Positions 26,721 to 35,092 of a stretch of 64,000 bases of DNA are shown in pieces. The position numbers and the translations under genes are program-made. The stretch comes from an uncultured Alistipes sp. (GTDB lineage Bacteria > Bacteroidota > Bacteroidia > Bacteroidales > Rikenellaceae): the NCBI GenBank assembly GCA_944321945.1, contig CALUNE010000004.1, positions 1 through 64,000 of the forward strand, given 5' to 3'. The notes below the pieces were generated by a model. It had not been told where the DNA came from and did no database searches. It saw only the letters and a program-made list of their open reading frames with translations. Positions within the stretch are counted from its first letter, which is position 1; the number at the start of each line of letters is the position of its first letter.

Positions 26721-27413
26721 TCAGCGGGCCGCCCGCAGCGCGTCGATGAAGACCGGCCACAGGGCCCACAGATTCTCGGTCTGGAGCCACAGTTCGCGCG
26801 CCTGGGCCGCGGCCGTGGGCCGTTCGCTCTCGATGTCGCGCAGATAGGCCTCATCGGCCGGATGCTCCGTAGCCGTGAACTCCTCGAACCACGGCGCAAA
26901 GTGCGTCCGGAAGCGTTTCAACTCCCCCTCGGGCAGCTTCCCGTCCCGGCGGTAGGCCGACCACAGCAGCAACAGCTCCCGAGCCGGCGACTTGTCCGAA
27001 ATGTCGTTGATCACCTCGTCGAAGAGTTCGTCTTCGCCCATGGCCAGGTAGTCGAATGCCAGCAGCTGGCTCCCCTCGAGGTGATCCTCCGGATCCAGAT
27101 CCAGCAACATCTCCAGCAGTGCCGCCGACATCTCGAAATCGTTGATCAGAAAATGGTCGATCGCCGACGCATAGATCAATTCAAGCGCCGCACGCGAATT
27201 GCGGTGATTCCACTCCAGAATCACCTCCTCGTCCTCGGGTATCAGCTCCGCAAGGCGCTGAAACGCCTGGAATCGGGCATTGCAGGCCCCCTCCACGTCC
27301 CCGTTGCGCTGCATCTGCCGCGTGTGGGCCAACACCTTCTCAAAATCATAGGGACCCTCGCCGATCACCTCGAAGGTCTGATCCGGCGTGGGTTCAAGCA
27401 TTGCCTTTTGCAT
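26721..27413 (-). CDS. Helical TPR-like protein, function unknown
   Basis: 230 residues, soluble, with helix-rich TPR-like patterns such as SAALLEMLLDLDPEDHLEG and EWNHRNSRAALELIYASAI. No signal peptide or catalytic motif. The pattern around ALLEMLLDLDP is reminiscent of tetratricopeptide or ST7-like helical repeats, but I do not recognise a family with certainty. The start ATG at 27413 lies inside the 3' end of cstA, and an alternative ATG is at 27401. The overlap points to translational coupling with cstA and to a role linked to that transporter. Confidence 0.8.
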   Translation of the reverse strand: MQKAMLEPTPDQTFEVIGEGPYDFEKVLAHTRQMQRNGDVEGACNARFQAFQRLAELIPEDEEVILEWNHRNSRAALELIYASAIDHFLINDFEMSAALLEMLLDLDPEDHLEGSQLLAFDYLAMGEDELFDEVINDISDKSPARELLLLWSAYRRDGKLPEGELKRFRTHFAPWFEEFTATEHPADEAYLRDIESERPTAAAQARELWLQTENLWALWPVFIDALRAAR

Positions 27414-28824
27414 ATTCGCGTCGTAATTTGAAAATCATCAACAGAAGAACGCCCAACGTCACAACACCGCCCAGCACATAGGCCGCCAGCCGGTTCTCCA
27501 GCCCGAAGAACTGCCCCGAAACAAAGAGGAACGAGGCGCAGACATAGGTCATGAAGAGGGCCGGAAGCAGGGCGACCCATACGTTGCGGCGGTGCCGCAT
27601 CAGGTAGACCGCAATCGACCACAGCACCAGGGTCGCCAGCGTCTGGTTCGTCCAGGCGAAGTAGCGCCACACCACGTCGAAATTGACCGTCGTGATCCAG
27701 TAGCCCACCACGAAGAGCGGAATACAGATCCAGAGCCGCTTCAGATAGCTGCGCTGCTCGATGTGCAGCATGTCGGCGATGATCAGGCGCGCCGAGCGGA
27801 AGGCCGTGTCGCCCGACGTGATCGGGGCCGCCACCACACCCAGCAGGGCCAGAATGCCGCCCACGACACCCAGCAGTCCGTTCGAAACCGCATCGACGGC
27901 CCATGCCGCACTGCCGCTGTGTTCGCCCAGGGCGCTCGAAAGCTCGCCGGCTCCGCCGAAGAAGGCCATGGCTGCCGCTGCCCAGATCAGCGCAATGATC
28001 GACTCGGAGATCATCGCCCCGTAGAAGACCGACCGGCACTCGGTTTCGTTCTTCACGCAGCGGGCCATCAGCGGCGACTGCGTGGCATGGAAGCCCGAAA
28101 TGGCACCGCAGGCGATCGTGATGCAGAGCGTCGGGAAGATCGGGAGGCTCTCGGGATCGAGCTGGAAGTTATGCAGCGTCGTAAGTTCGGGGATGTGCCA
28201 GCCGCCGAAGATCAGCGCGCCGACCAGTCCTGCGGCCATGACGATGAGCGCCACGCCGAAAAGCGGGTAGATCTTGCCGATGATCTTGTCGATCGGAAGC
28301 AGCGTCGCCACGAAATAGTAGGCCAGGATGATCCAGACCCATGCGGGAATCGAGACCCCGGGAGCGATGCTGTTGAGCAGCTGGGCCGGGCTCAGCACAA
28401 AGACCGCCCCCACCAGCACCAGCAGCAGCACCGAAAACAGCCGCATGAACTGCCGCATGCCGCCGCCCAGATAGCGTCCGACCACCTCCGGAATGCTCAG
28501 GCCGTCGTTACGCACGAGCATCACGCCCGAGAGGAAATCGTGCATCGCGCCGAGAAAGATTCCGCCCAGCGTGATCCAGATAAAGGCCACCGGACCGAAG
28601 CAGGCGCCGAGGATCGCACCGAAGATCGGGCCCGTTCCGGCGATATTGAGCAGTTGGATCAGGAAGACCCGCCAGCGCGGCAGCGGGACATAATCCACTC
28701 CGTCGTACAGACGTTCGCAGGGGGTTTCGGCCTTCGGGTCGATTTTCACGAGGCGTTCCAGATAGCGCCCATAGGTAAAATAGGCTCCGACAAGGAGAGC
28801 CAGGCAGATCAGAAAAGTTATCAT
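27394..28824 (-). CDS. cstA: CstA-family transporter (carbon starvation protein)
   Basis: 476 residues with about 13 membrane helices. CstA signatures are present: LNIAGTGPIFGAILGACFGP near residue 60 and ACGAISGFHATQSP in the middle. CstA and its relatives import peptides or pyruvate during carbon limitation; which of these applies is not resolved. The usual family length is 480-700 residues, so this is the short form. The gene has a weak promoter-like box (TATCTTCG) 26-34 nt upstream and overlaps the TPR-like gene at its 3' end. Confidence 0.93.
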   Translation of the reverse strand: MITFLICLALLVGAYFTYGRYLERLVKIDPKAETPCERLYDGVDYVPLPRWRVFLIQLLNIAGTGPIFGAILGACFGPVAFIWITLGGIFLGAMHDFLSGVMLVRNDGLSIPEVVGRYLGGGMRQFMRLFSVLLLVLVGAVFVLSPAQLLNSIAPGVSIPAWVWIILAYYFVATLLPIDKIIGKIYPLFGVALIVMAAGLVGALIFGGWHIPELTTLHNFQLDPESLPIFPTLCITIACGAISGFHATQSPLMARCVKNETECRSVFYGAMISESIIALIWAAAAMAFFGGAGELSSALGEHSGSAAWAVDAVSNGLLGVVGGILALLGVVAAPITSGDTAFRSARLIIADMLHIEQRSYLKRLWICIPLFVVGYWITTVNFDVVWRYFAWTNQTLATLVLWSIAVYLMRHRRNVWVALLPALFMTYVCASFLFVSGQFFGLENRLAAYVLGGVVTLGVLLLMIFKLRREYAKGNA

Positions 28825-28910
28825 GACGTATTGACGGGTCAGTTTTCTTGCGAAGATAACAAGATTTGAGAAATTTTTTGCAAAATTGTTGCAGGAAAAA
28901 AATTTTTTGC

Positions 28911-28919
28911 TGATATTTG
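28911..28919 (+). promoter_or_regulatory. Possible promoter -7 box for the tRNA
   Basis: TGATATTTG is close to the TAnnTTTG consensus and follows a strongly AT-rich stretch (28849-28910). It would give a leader of about 95 nt before the tRNA. Confidence 0.4.
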
Positions 28920-29020
28920 CAGTCCCAAAGAGAACCGAACGGTTGTAATACGGAGGCTCACCCAAGGGGAGGGCGGAAGAAGATACAAAAACCGGAAGGC
29001 ACATCTGAGGAGAGACGAAG

Positions 29021-29092
29021 GCCGAATTAGCTCAGCGGTAGAGCACTTCACTCGTAATGAAGGGGTCCCGAGTTCAAATCTCGGATTCGGCT
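29021..29092 (+). tRNA. tRNA-Thr (anticodon CGU)
   Basis: A 72-nt cloverleaf without encoded CCA. The acceptor stem GCCGAAT pairs with ATTCGGC and the discriminator is T. The D arm is TAGCTCAGCGGTAGAGCA. The anticodon arm is CTTCA/TGAAG with loop CTCGTAA, which gives anticodon CGT (reads ACG, Thr). The T arm contains GTTCAAATC. A terminator follows 3 nt later, so it is a single-tRNA unit. Confidence 0.96.
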
Positions 29093-29095
29093 CAG

Positions 29096-29124
29096 AAGGG
29101 AGGCAAAGATTGCCTCCCTTTTTT
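29096..29124 (+). terminator. Intrinsic terminator after tRNA-Thr
   Basis: Perfect stem AAGGGAGGCA/TGCCTCCCTT, 5-nt loop and T-run. Confidence 0.9.
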
Positions 29125-29182
29125 CGTATCGGCAGCTTGACCGCAATGTCCGACGGGACTTGCTTTTCTCAATCCAAAACCC

Positions 29183-29190
29183 TACTTTTG
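29183..29190 (+). promoter_or_regulatory. Promoter -7 box
   Basis: TACTTTTG, 56 nt before the ATG at 29247 of the following membrane protein gene. Confidence 0.55.
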
Positions 29191-29246
29191 TTGAGATCCC
29201 GGCCCCGCAACCCGGATTCACCCCTCATCCACCGTCTCGCCCCGCC

Positions 29247-30380
29247 ATGAAATCCATCCTGAAAAAAGAAAAGATCGTCAGACCGATAAAGCGCACCGCC
29301 GAAGCTATAAGGCCCGCGGCCCCCTATCTCTACGGCGCGATCGCGATCGGAATGCTGCTTTTCATCCTCCTCGACCTGTCGATCCGTGATCGGGAACCGG
29401 ACTGGTCGACCTGGATTCTCCTCGAAACGGTCATCGCCATGACCGCCGGCGGCATGGCATATCTCTCCGTCCGGACACGGAAAAACAAACCTTCGCTCGA
29501 TGCCATCAGCCGCCTCTTGCGCGCAAACAACCTCAAACCCATCGATGAGGACAAGGACGAAAACACGATCCTCGTGCAGACCCCCGACGCCCAAACCACC
29601 TACGCCTTCCTCTTCGATGATCCCCAATTCTTTCTCCGCTATCCGTTCTACTGCTCCGGAGATCTCCAAAAGGCACGGGCTGCCGCCGCCGAGGTCATGG
29701 ACCAACGCTTCATGGTCAAGATCTGCGTCGAGCAGACCGACGACCCGCAAAACAATCTGTTCGTGAACATTGCGATCGAAACCACCCTCCAACGGATGGA
29801 TCTGCTGCAGGAGATTTTACCCTTCTACCTCCGAATCGTCAACTCCGCCGCCCAACTGTTCCTCGAAAAATTCGAGACCCCGGACGAACCGGCCGCATGC
29901 CGCCGAACAGGAATCTACGACCCCGAATACCGCTGGTTCCCGATGCTCGTCGAAACCATCAGCAACGGCAAAATCGCCCTCGAAGCCCTCGCCGACGAGG
30001 ATTGGCTGCGCACGAACATCCAGCAGATCTGCGGCGAAGCCTTCGTGCAGGAGTGGAACGCCTTCCGCATCAAATCGATCAACACCTACGGCAACTACAA
30101 ACTCTTCGTCTACGAATTCCCCGAACCGCGCGAGATCCCCGAAGCCCGCTACGGCGCCGTGTGGATCGAAACCCTCTCCAGGCAGGCCGAATACTACACG
30201 CTGGAATACTCGCTCGACAACCGGTGGGTGCTGGGCAGCATGACTCGCGAGCAACATGCCAACTACGGAAGCATCGACACCCCCGATCTGAAACGATTCA
30301 TCCTCTGGATCCTCGAATCCAACAAGGAGCCCGAATGCTGCCTCAAGCGTCGCAGCGAAGGCGTCGAACCAGTCAACTGA
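29247..30380 (+). CDS. Membrane-anchored protein, function unknown
   Basis: 377 residues. Two transmembrane helices lie near the N-terminus (about residues 25-45 and 55-75). A cytoplasmic domain of about 300 residues then mixes helices and strands, with no recognised motif. The ATG at 29247 (MKSILKKEK) is chosen because it follows the promoter box; an upstream frame opening at 29160 would start before the box. The gene is a single unit between a tRNA terminator and a long AT-rich gap. I cannot assign a family. Confidence 0.8.
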   Translation: MKSILKKEKIVRPIKRTAEAIRPAAPYLYGAIAIGMLLFILLDLSIRDREPDWSTWILLETVIAMTAGGMAYLSVRTRKNKPSLDAISRLLRANNLKPIDEDKDENTILVQTPDAQTTYAFLFDDPQFFLRYPFYCSGDLQKARAAAAEVMDQRFMVKICVEQTDDPQNNLFVNIAIETTLQRMDLLQEILPFYLRIVNSAAQLFLEKFETPDEPAACRRTGIYDPEYRWFPMLVETISNGKIALEALADEDWLRTNIQQICGEAFVQEWNAFRIKSINTYGNYKLFVYEFPEPREIPEARYGAVWIETLSRQAEYYTLEYSLDNRWVLGSMTREQHANYGSIDTPDLKRFILWILESNKEPECCLKRRSEGVEPVN

Positions 30381-30463
30381 CACCCGGCAATCCCGCGCTC
30401 ACCCCCACGGACAGAGGTCCGATATACCTACTTCTGGCGATTGACTCCCCCGGGCGGAGCCCC

Positions 30464-30471
30464 TACCTTTG
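30464..30471 (+). promoter_or_regulatory. Well-formed promoter without a clear downstream gene
   Basis: TACCTTTG preceded by TTGA at 30441 with a 20-bp spacing, close to the ideal Bacteroidota promoter. It lies about 420 bp upstream of the TonB receptor start and could drive a small RNA, a small protein or a long leader. Confidence 0.5.
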
Positions 30472-30493
30472 CCCCGCAAAAGAGATCCTCGCC

Positions 30494-30649
30494 ATGCCTG
30501 CATGCACCCTCCACTCCGAAGTTCACGTCGATCGTCCGGATTCTCCCCCGCCGATACGACATACAGTCAAGGACTTACCGCAAAACGGCCGCCCGGATCA
30601 TTCCTCCGAGGCGTACGAAGCCTCCATCCCAATCGCAAATAATAATTAA
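30494..30649 (+). CDS. Possible small protein (51 aa), weak call
   Basis: An open frame from ATG 30494 to TAA 30649 begins 22 nt after the promoter box at 30464-30471. The sequence (MPACTLHSEVHVDRPDSPPP...) is hydrophilic, with no recognised motif. Its composition gives little support for or against coding. Listed because the upstream promoter needs a product. Confidence 0.2.
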   Translation: MPACTLHSEVHVDRPDSPPPIRHTVKDLPQNGRPDHSSEAYEASIPIANNN

Positions 30650-30688
30650 AAAACTTTCAAACGTCGAAACAATTCCTGAATTTATCAT

Positions 30689-30696
30689 TATATTTG
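30689..30696 (+). promoter_or_regulatory. Promoter -7 box for the TonB receptor/protease operon
   Basis: TATATTTG in AT-rich sequence. It is the last good promoter box before the operon, and I see none between the genes up to 40824. Confidence 0.6.
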
Positions 30697-30700
30697 CAAC

Positions 30701-30735
30701 ATAACGACCGATTATTAACAATGTCGGTTAGTTAT
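30701..30735 (+). promoter_or_regulatory. Inverted repeat at the operon transcription start
   Basis: ATAACGACCGA (30701-30711) and TCGGTTAGTTAT (30724-30735) are near-perfect inverted copies with a single bulge. The repeat begins 5 nt after the promoter box, a typical place for a repressor operator or for a 5' hairpin of the transcript. Confidence 0.4.
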
Positions 30736-30825
30736 AATAAAATATTAGATGTGTCGCTTTTGCTTACAATGAAATATAAATTAAACAAAAACGATTTCAT
30801 AAAATATCTTATCCGGCAGGATTGA
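30721..30825 (+). CDS. Possible leader peptide (34 aa), weak call
   Basis: An open frame from ATG 30721 to TGA 30823-30825 lies in the leader of the TonB-receptor operon (MSVSYNKILDVSLLLTMKYK...). It is Lys-, Asn- and Leu-rich because of the AT-rich DNA. No Shine-Dalgarno sequence is seen. It may be chance. Confidence 0.15.
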   Translation: MSVSYNKILDVSLLLTMKYKLNKNDFIKYLIRQD

Positions 30826-30891
30826 TTACAAATCATAACCATTCCGCCCGAATGGAACGACAGATTAGTGGAGAACCGATTAGATGACCCG

Positions 30892-33732
30892 ATGATGACA
30901 CGACTTTTCCGACTTCTGACCCTGATACTGCTTTTGACTGCATCGGCCGTCCAGGCCCAAAAAAGCACCGTGCCCCTCTTCTCCATCTCGGGACAGGTCG
31001 TCAACGCCGAGACCGGTGCCCCCGTGCCTCTGGCTTCGTTCGTGGTCAACAACACGCTCGGCGTCGTCACCGACGAAGAGGGAAAGTTCAAACTCGACCG
31101 GCTGAAGGGCGGCGAAATCACCTATCATGTCTCCTTCCTCGGATTCAGCCCCGTCGAGCGAAAGATCACCCTCTCGGCCGACATCAAGGATCTCCGGATC
31201 GCGCTCGAACCCCTCAGCCTCGGCCTCGAAGAGGTCGTCGTCACGGCCCAGCCCACCGACGCCGGATCAACCTCCAAAATCGGCGAGGAGGCCATCCGCC
31301 ATATCCAGCCCATGAGCATCAGCGACATGTTCCAGCTCCTGCCCGGCAACCTCTCGGTAAACCCCGGACTGAACGTCGCCAGCCAGGCCTCGATCCGCGA
31401 AATCGGCTCCGATTCGAACAACGCAATGGGCGCCGCCGTGGTCGTCGACGGAGCCCCGCTCTCGAACGACAGCAACCTCCAGGCCCTCTCGCCCTCGATG
31501 GCCGGAAGCGCCTCCAACCAGTCGCTGAACGGCATGAGCGATCAGACCACCGCCGGAAAGGGCGTCGATCTGCGTTCGGTATCCCCCGACAACGTCGAAT
31601 CGATGGAGGTCATCCGCGGAATCCCCTCCGTCGAGTACGGAAACCTCACCTCCGGCGTGGTCATCGTCAAGACCAAAACCGGCGCAACCCCCTGGGAGGC
31701 CAAATTCAAGGCCGACCCCTATTCGAAGATGATCTACGCCGGAAAGGGATTCGCCCTCGAAAACGGAGGCGCCATCAATGCCGGCGTCGACTGGACCCAG
31801 TCGTTCGGCGATACCCGCAAACGCTATCTGGGATACGACCGAATCACGGCCACGCTCGGATACTCGAACAACGTCGACGTCGCCGGACGCCCGATGCTCC
31901 TGCGGATCAACGGAACCTTCTACTCGAACGTCAACAACAGCAAGACCGACCCCCAGATGCAGGTCACCAGCAGCACCTACGAAAACCGGAACATCGGCGC
32001 CCGCCTCAACCTCGAGGGCAGCTGGAAACTCAACGGAGCCCTGCTCTCGGCCCTGGACTATAACCTGATGGTCTCGCAATCCTACCAGAGCGACCGTCTG
32101 CACGAGTATGTCTCGGCTCCGAGCGGCGTGATCACCAACACCACCACGCCCGGCATGAACGAGGGTATCTTCCTCCCGTCGTCCTACTACTCGGACTACG
32201 AAATCGAAGGCAAACCGCTGAATATCTATCTGCAAATCAAGGCCAACAAGATTATCCAGTTCGGGGGGGGGAATTTTACGAACCTGCGCATCGGTGCCGA
32301 CTGGCGGTATGACGCCAACTACGGCCGCGGCCTGATCTTCGACGTTCAGCAACCGCCGCAGAGCACCTCGAGCCAGACGCTGCGTCCGCGCTCGTTCCGC
32401 GACATCCCGGCGCTGAACAACCTCGCCCTCTTCGCCGAGGACCGCCTCAACCTCAAACTCGGCTCCACGGCACTGGCCCTGCAGGCCGGCGTGCGTCTGA
32501 CGAACATGTTCCTCGACCCGCAGGCCCGTCAGAACGACATCTTCACCGTCGAGCCGCGTGTCAACCTCACCTACACGCTCTTCGACGGCCCGAAAGGCAT
32601 GCTCGCCCTCACCGGCGGCTGGGGCCTCTCGTACAAATCCCCGACGCTGCTCTATCTCTATCCCGACAACGTCTACTTCGACCGCGTCAGCCTGGCCAAG
32701 GTCTCGAACTCGGATCCCAACGGCTCGCTGGCCGTCCTGTCGACCGACATCCTCACCGATCTGGCCAATCCGGAACTCAAACCCGCCCGCAGCCGCAAGT
32801 TCGAGGCCGGTCTGACCTTCCGCCTCGGAACGGTGCGCGGCGCCGTGACCTACTTCCGCGAAAAACACACCAACGAGTTCGGTTTCGCATCGCGCCCCCA
32901 CTACATGCACTATCAGACCTTCGACGTCCCCTCCTCGGCCACCGACCTGCGGCTCGAAGAGGGACAGGTCACCTATACCGACGAATCCGGACAGAAGGTA
33001 ACGGCCGCAACCAGCCAGGAAGACTACATCGGCACCTACCTCACCCCGACCAACAATTCGCGCAGCGAAAAACAGGGCGTCGAATACAGCCTCGATCTGG
33101 GTACGTGGCGCGCCCTGCGCACCTCGCTCATCATCGACGGCGCCTGGTTCCACATCCGACGCACCGACGAGCAGAACTACTACTCGAAAGTCACCGAAAA
33201 CGACGACTACATCCGACTGATGCCCGCCGGAAGCGGTACGATCCAGGACCGCGTAAACACCAACTTCCGCTTCATTACCCACATCCCGCAGCTGAAGCTC
33301 GTCTTCTCGACCACGATGCAGGTCGTCTGGTACGAGAGCGAACAGAACATCTGGCAGGACGAGGCCGGAAACAACCGCTTCCAACCCACCGACGACGGCC
33401 GATTCTTGCAGGTCTGCCCCCTGGGATTCTACGACAAACAGGGCAACTACACCCCCTGGCAGGCGGAGTTCGCCTCCGATTCGCGATACTCGCAGATGGT
33501 CTACAAGGCCCTCTCGACGGCCTTCGACCGCGAAACGTTCCGCCCGTGGGTGATGTTCAACTTCCGCCTCACGAAGGAGATCGGCCGGATCGTCGAACTC
33601 TCCTTCACGGCCAACAACTTCACCCGAACCTCCCGCTGGCACTACTACGACACCCGCACCGGATACAAACAGATCTATCCCGACATGTATTTCGGCGCCG
33701 AACTCAAACTCCACATCGGCGGAAAACATTGA
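30892..33732 (+). CDS. TonB-dependent outer-membrane receptor
   Basis: 946 residues. A signal peptide ends near AVQAQ. A carboxypeptidase-regulatory-like beta-sandwich domain (FSISGQVVNAETGAPVPLAS) precedes the plug domain (LEEVVVTAQPT...), and a 22-strand barrel fills the rest. It should import a bulky nutrient with TonB-ExbB-ExbD energy. No SusD-type partner follows; the next gene is a DUF4876 lipoprotein, so this is not a classic glycan (Sus) pair. Nine consecutive G at 32263-32271 encode Gly458-Gly460, and a slip of one base either way meets a stop within about 25 codons. Start ATG is 30892 or 30895; a GTG at 30868 is possible. Confidence 0.92.
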   Translation: MMTRLFRLLTLILLLTASAVQAQKSTVPLFSISGQVVNAETGAPVPLASFVVNNTLGVVTDEEGKFKLDRLKGGEITYHVSFLGFSPVERKITLSADIKDLRIALEPLSLGLEEVVVTAQPTDAGSTSKIGEEAIRHIQPMSISDMFQLLPGNLSVNPGLNVASQASIREIGSDSNNAMGAAVVVDGAPLSNDSNLQALSPSMAGSASNQSLNGMSDQTTAGKGVDLRSVSPDNVESMEVIRGIPSVEYGNLTSGVVIVKTKTGATPWEAKFKADPYSKMIYAGKGFALENGGAINAGVDWTQSFGDTRKRYLGYDRITATLGYSNNVDVAGRPMLLRINGTFYSNVNNSKTDPQMQVTSSTYENRNIGARLNLEGSWKLNGALLSALDYNLMVSQSYQSDRLHEYVSAPSGVITNTTTPGMNEGIFLPSSYYSDYEIEGKPLNIYLQIKANKIIQFGGGNFTNLRIGADWRYDANYGRGLIFDVQQPPQSTSSQTLRPRSFRDIPALNNLALFAEDRLNLKLGSTALALQAGVRLTNMFLDPQARQNDIFTVEPRVNLTYTLFDGPKGMLALTGGWGLSYKSPTLLYLYPDNVYFDRVSLAKVSNSDPNGSLAVLSTDILTDLANPELKPARSRKFEAGLTFRLGTVRGAVTYFREKHTNEFGFASRPHYMHYQTFDVPSSATDLRLEEGQVTYTDESGQKVTAATSQEDYIGTYLTPTNNSRSEKQGVEYSLDLGTWRALRTSLIIDGAWFHIRRTDEQNYYSKVTENDDYIRLMPAGSGTIQDRVNTNFRFITHIPQLKLVFSTTMQVVWYESEQNIWQDEAGNNRFQPTDDGRFLQVCPLGFYDKQGNYTPWQAEFASDSRYSQMVYKALSTAFDRETFRPWVMFNFRLTKEIGRIVELSFTANNFTRTSRWHYYDTRTGYKQIYPDMYFGAELKLHIGGKH

Positions 33733-33786
33733 CGACAGCCAATCCCGATTCAGCAACCCAGATGTAATATAAAAAAGTAGAAACGT

Positions 33787-34983
33787 ATGAAAACGATGAA
33801 TCCGTGGGCTAAAGCCCTCCTGCTCCTGGCCTCGGGAGCCCTCTTCACGACCGGCTGCAGCAGCAGCGACAACGACGACGCCTCAGGCGGAAACGGCGGT
33901 TCGAACAAGTTCAAACTGACGGTCACGCTGACCGCTCCGTCGGGCTACGAGACATCCGACCTGCCCGCCATGAGCGTGACGGCCGTCAACGCCGACAAGG
34001 AGCTCACCTATACCGAAGAGCTCGCCGCCGGGGAAAGCTCGGTCATCTTCGAAGTATCCTCGGGCCAGTACCGCATCACCGCTACGGGCCAGTATTCAAA
34101 TACGATCTCCTTCACGGGCTCCGCACAGGCCGACGTCTTCGCCGATCAGAGCGCGACGATCGCACTGGCCGAAGTCAACGAATCTCCTCTGGTATTCAAG
34201 GAGATCTACTCGACGTCGAGCCCCGCATACTCGATTACGGACACCTATTTCGAGATTGTCAACAACTCGGACAAGGTGCAGTATCTCGACGGTCTGATCG
34301 TCGCCTCGGTCACCCCGCTGACCACCGCCACCAACCCATGGGAGACCGTCTTCCCGCTCTATCCCGTCTATGGCGTGGCTGCGGCTTTCCCCGGCTCGGG
34401 AACCGAACATCCGCTGCAGCCCGGTGAGAGCATCGTCGTGGCCAACGACGCCACCGACTGGACCGCCAAACAGGGTGCCGATCTCTCGGGCGCCGACTGG
34501 GAAGTCTATATTCCGAACGTCTCCATCCCCAGCGCCGACGTCGACTACGATGCGGCCAACCTGACCATCATCTTCAACGAAAACACCCAGCGTCAGCTCA
34601 ATCCCGGATTCATGAAGGGCGCCTTCCTGCTGGCCAAACTGCCCGACGGCATCACCCCCGAAGCCTATGCCAGCGACAGCGAAAACTACATGGTCGAACC
34701 CAATACGACCAAAACCCAGCGCAACCTGATGATTCCGAGCAGCTATCTGCTCGACGCCGTCGAGATCTGGGACGCCACCGAAACCGAACAGGCCCAGCTC
34801 CTCATGTCGCAGGACGACTCGGGCAAGGCCTATGTCAACGGATTCTCCGGCAAGTGCATCCGCCGCAAGGTGACCAAGATCGAAAACGGCCGGGCCTACT
34901 ATCAGGATACCAACAACTCGTCGAACGACTTCCTGACGGATCAGCCCCTGACCCCCGGCCAGCAGCCGACTCAGGTCGACTGA
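33787..34983 (+). CDS. DUF4876 lipoprotein
   Basis: 398 residues. The signal peptide ends in a lipobox (FTTGC, Cys24) followed by an Asp/Ser-rich linker (SSSDNDDASGGNGGS) of the kind that sends Bacteroidota lipoproteins to the surface. An immunoglobulin-like segment (about 40-125) comes first. After it, the sequence LVFKEIYSTSSPAYSITDTY and the following beta-rich region look like the DUF4876/lamin-tail type fold. It sits 54 nt behind the TonB receptor and probably acts as its surface-exposed partner, taking the place SusD has in glycan systems. That role is inference. Confidence 0.87.
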   Translation: MKTMNPWAKALLLLASGALFTTGCSSSDNDDASGGNGGSNKFKLTVTLTAPSGYETSDLPAMSVTAVNADKELTYTEELAAGESSVIFEVSSGQYRITATGQYSNTISFTGSAQADVFADQSATIALAEVNESPLVFKEIYSTSSPAYSITDTYFEIVNNSDKVQYLDGLIVASVTPLTTATNPWETVFPLYPVYGVAAAFPGSGTEHPLQPGESIVVANDATDWTAKQGADLSGADWEVYIPNVSIPSADVDYDAANLTIIFNENTQRQLNPGFMKGAFLLAKLPDGITPEAYASDSENYMVEPNTTKTQRNLMIPSSYLLDAVEIWDATETEQAQLLMSQDDSGKAYVNGFSGKCIRRKVTKIENGRAYYQDTNNSSNDFLTDQPLTPGQQPTQVD

Positions 34984-35018
34984 CAGTCCCCCGCCGCCGT
35001 CGACCGACGACGACACTC

Positions 35019-35060
35019 AACCGAAACGGCTCCCTCGTCAAGGGCAGAGCCGTTTCGGTT
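35019..35060 (+). promoter_or_regulatory. Long intra-operon hairpin
   Basis: AACCGAAACGGCTC and GAGCCGTTTCGGTT form a perfect 14-bp stem around a 14-nt loop. No T-run follows (CAAAACAAAC instead), so full termination is doubtful. It may stabilise the upstream mRNA or reduce expression of the downstream genes. Confidence 0.6.
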
Positions 35061-35092
35061 CAAAACAAACTTCATCTAACGGATCAACTGCC

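Larger units (their letters stand above)
30650..30891. other. AT-rich leader and promoter region of the TonB-receptor operon
   Basis: About 240 bp that is far richer in A/T than its surroundings. It contains the promoter at 30689-30696, an imperfect inverted repeat (30701-30711 with 30724-30735) at the likely transcription start, and a 34-codon open frame at 30721-30825. The long leader (about 190 nt) suggests regulation. Confidence 0.55.

Noticed and set aside
31267..33756. An 829-codon open frame on the - strand opposite the TonB receptor
   Set aside because: Antisense shadow of a well-supported gene, with a Val/Gly/Asp-rich translation and no motif.
30892..34983. A polysaccharide utilisation locus (SusC/SusD pair)
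   Set aside because: The lipoprotein after the receptor looks like DUF4876, not SusD. There are no glycoside hydrolases and no hybrid two-component or sigma/anti-sigma regulator nearby.
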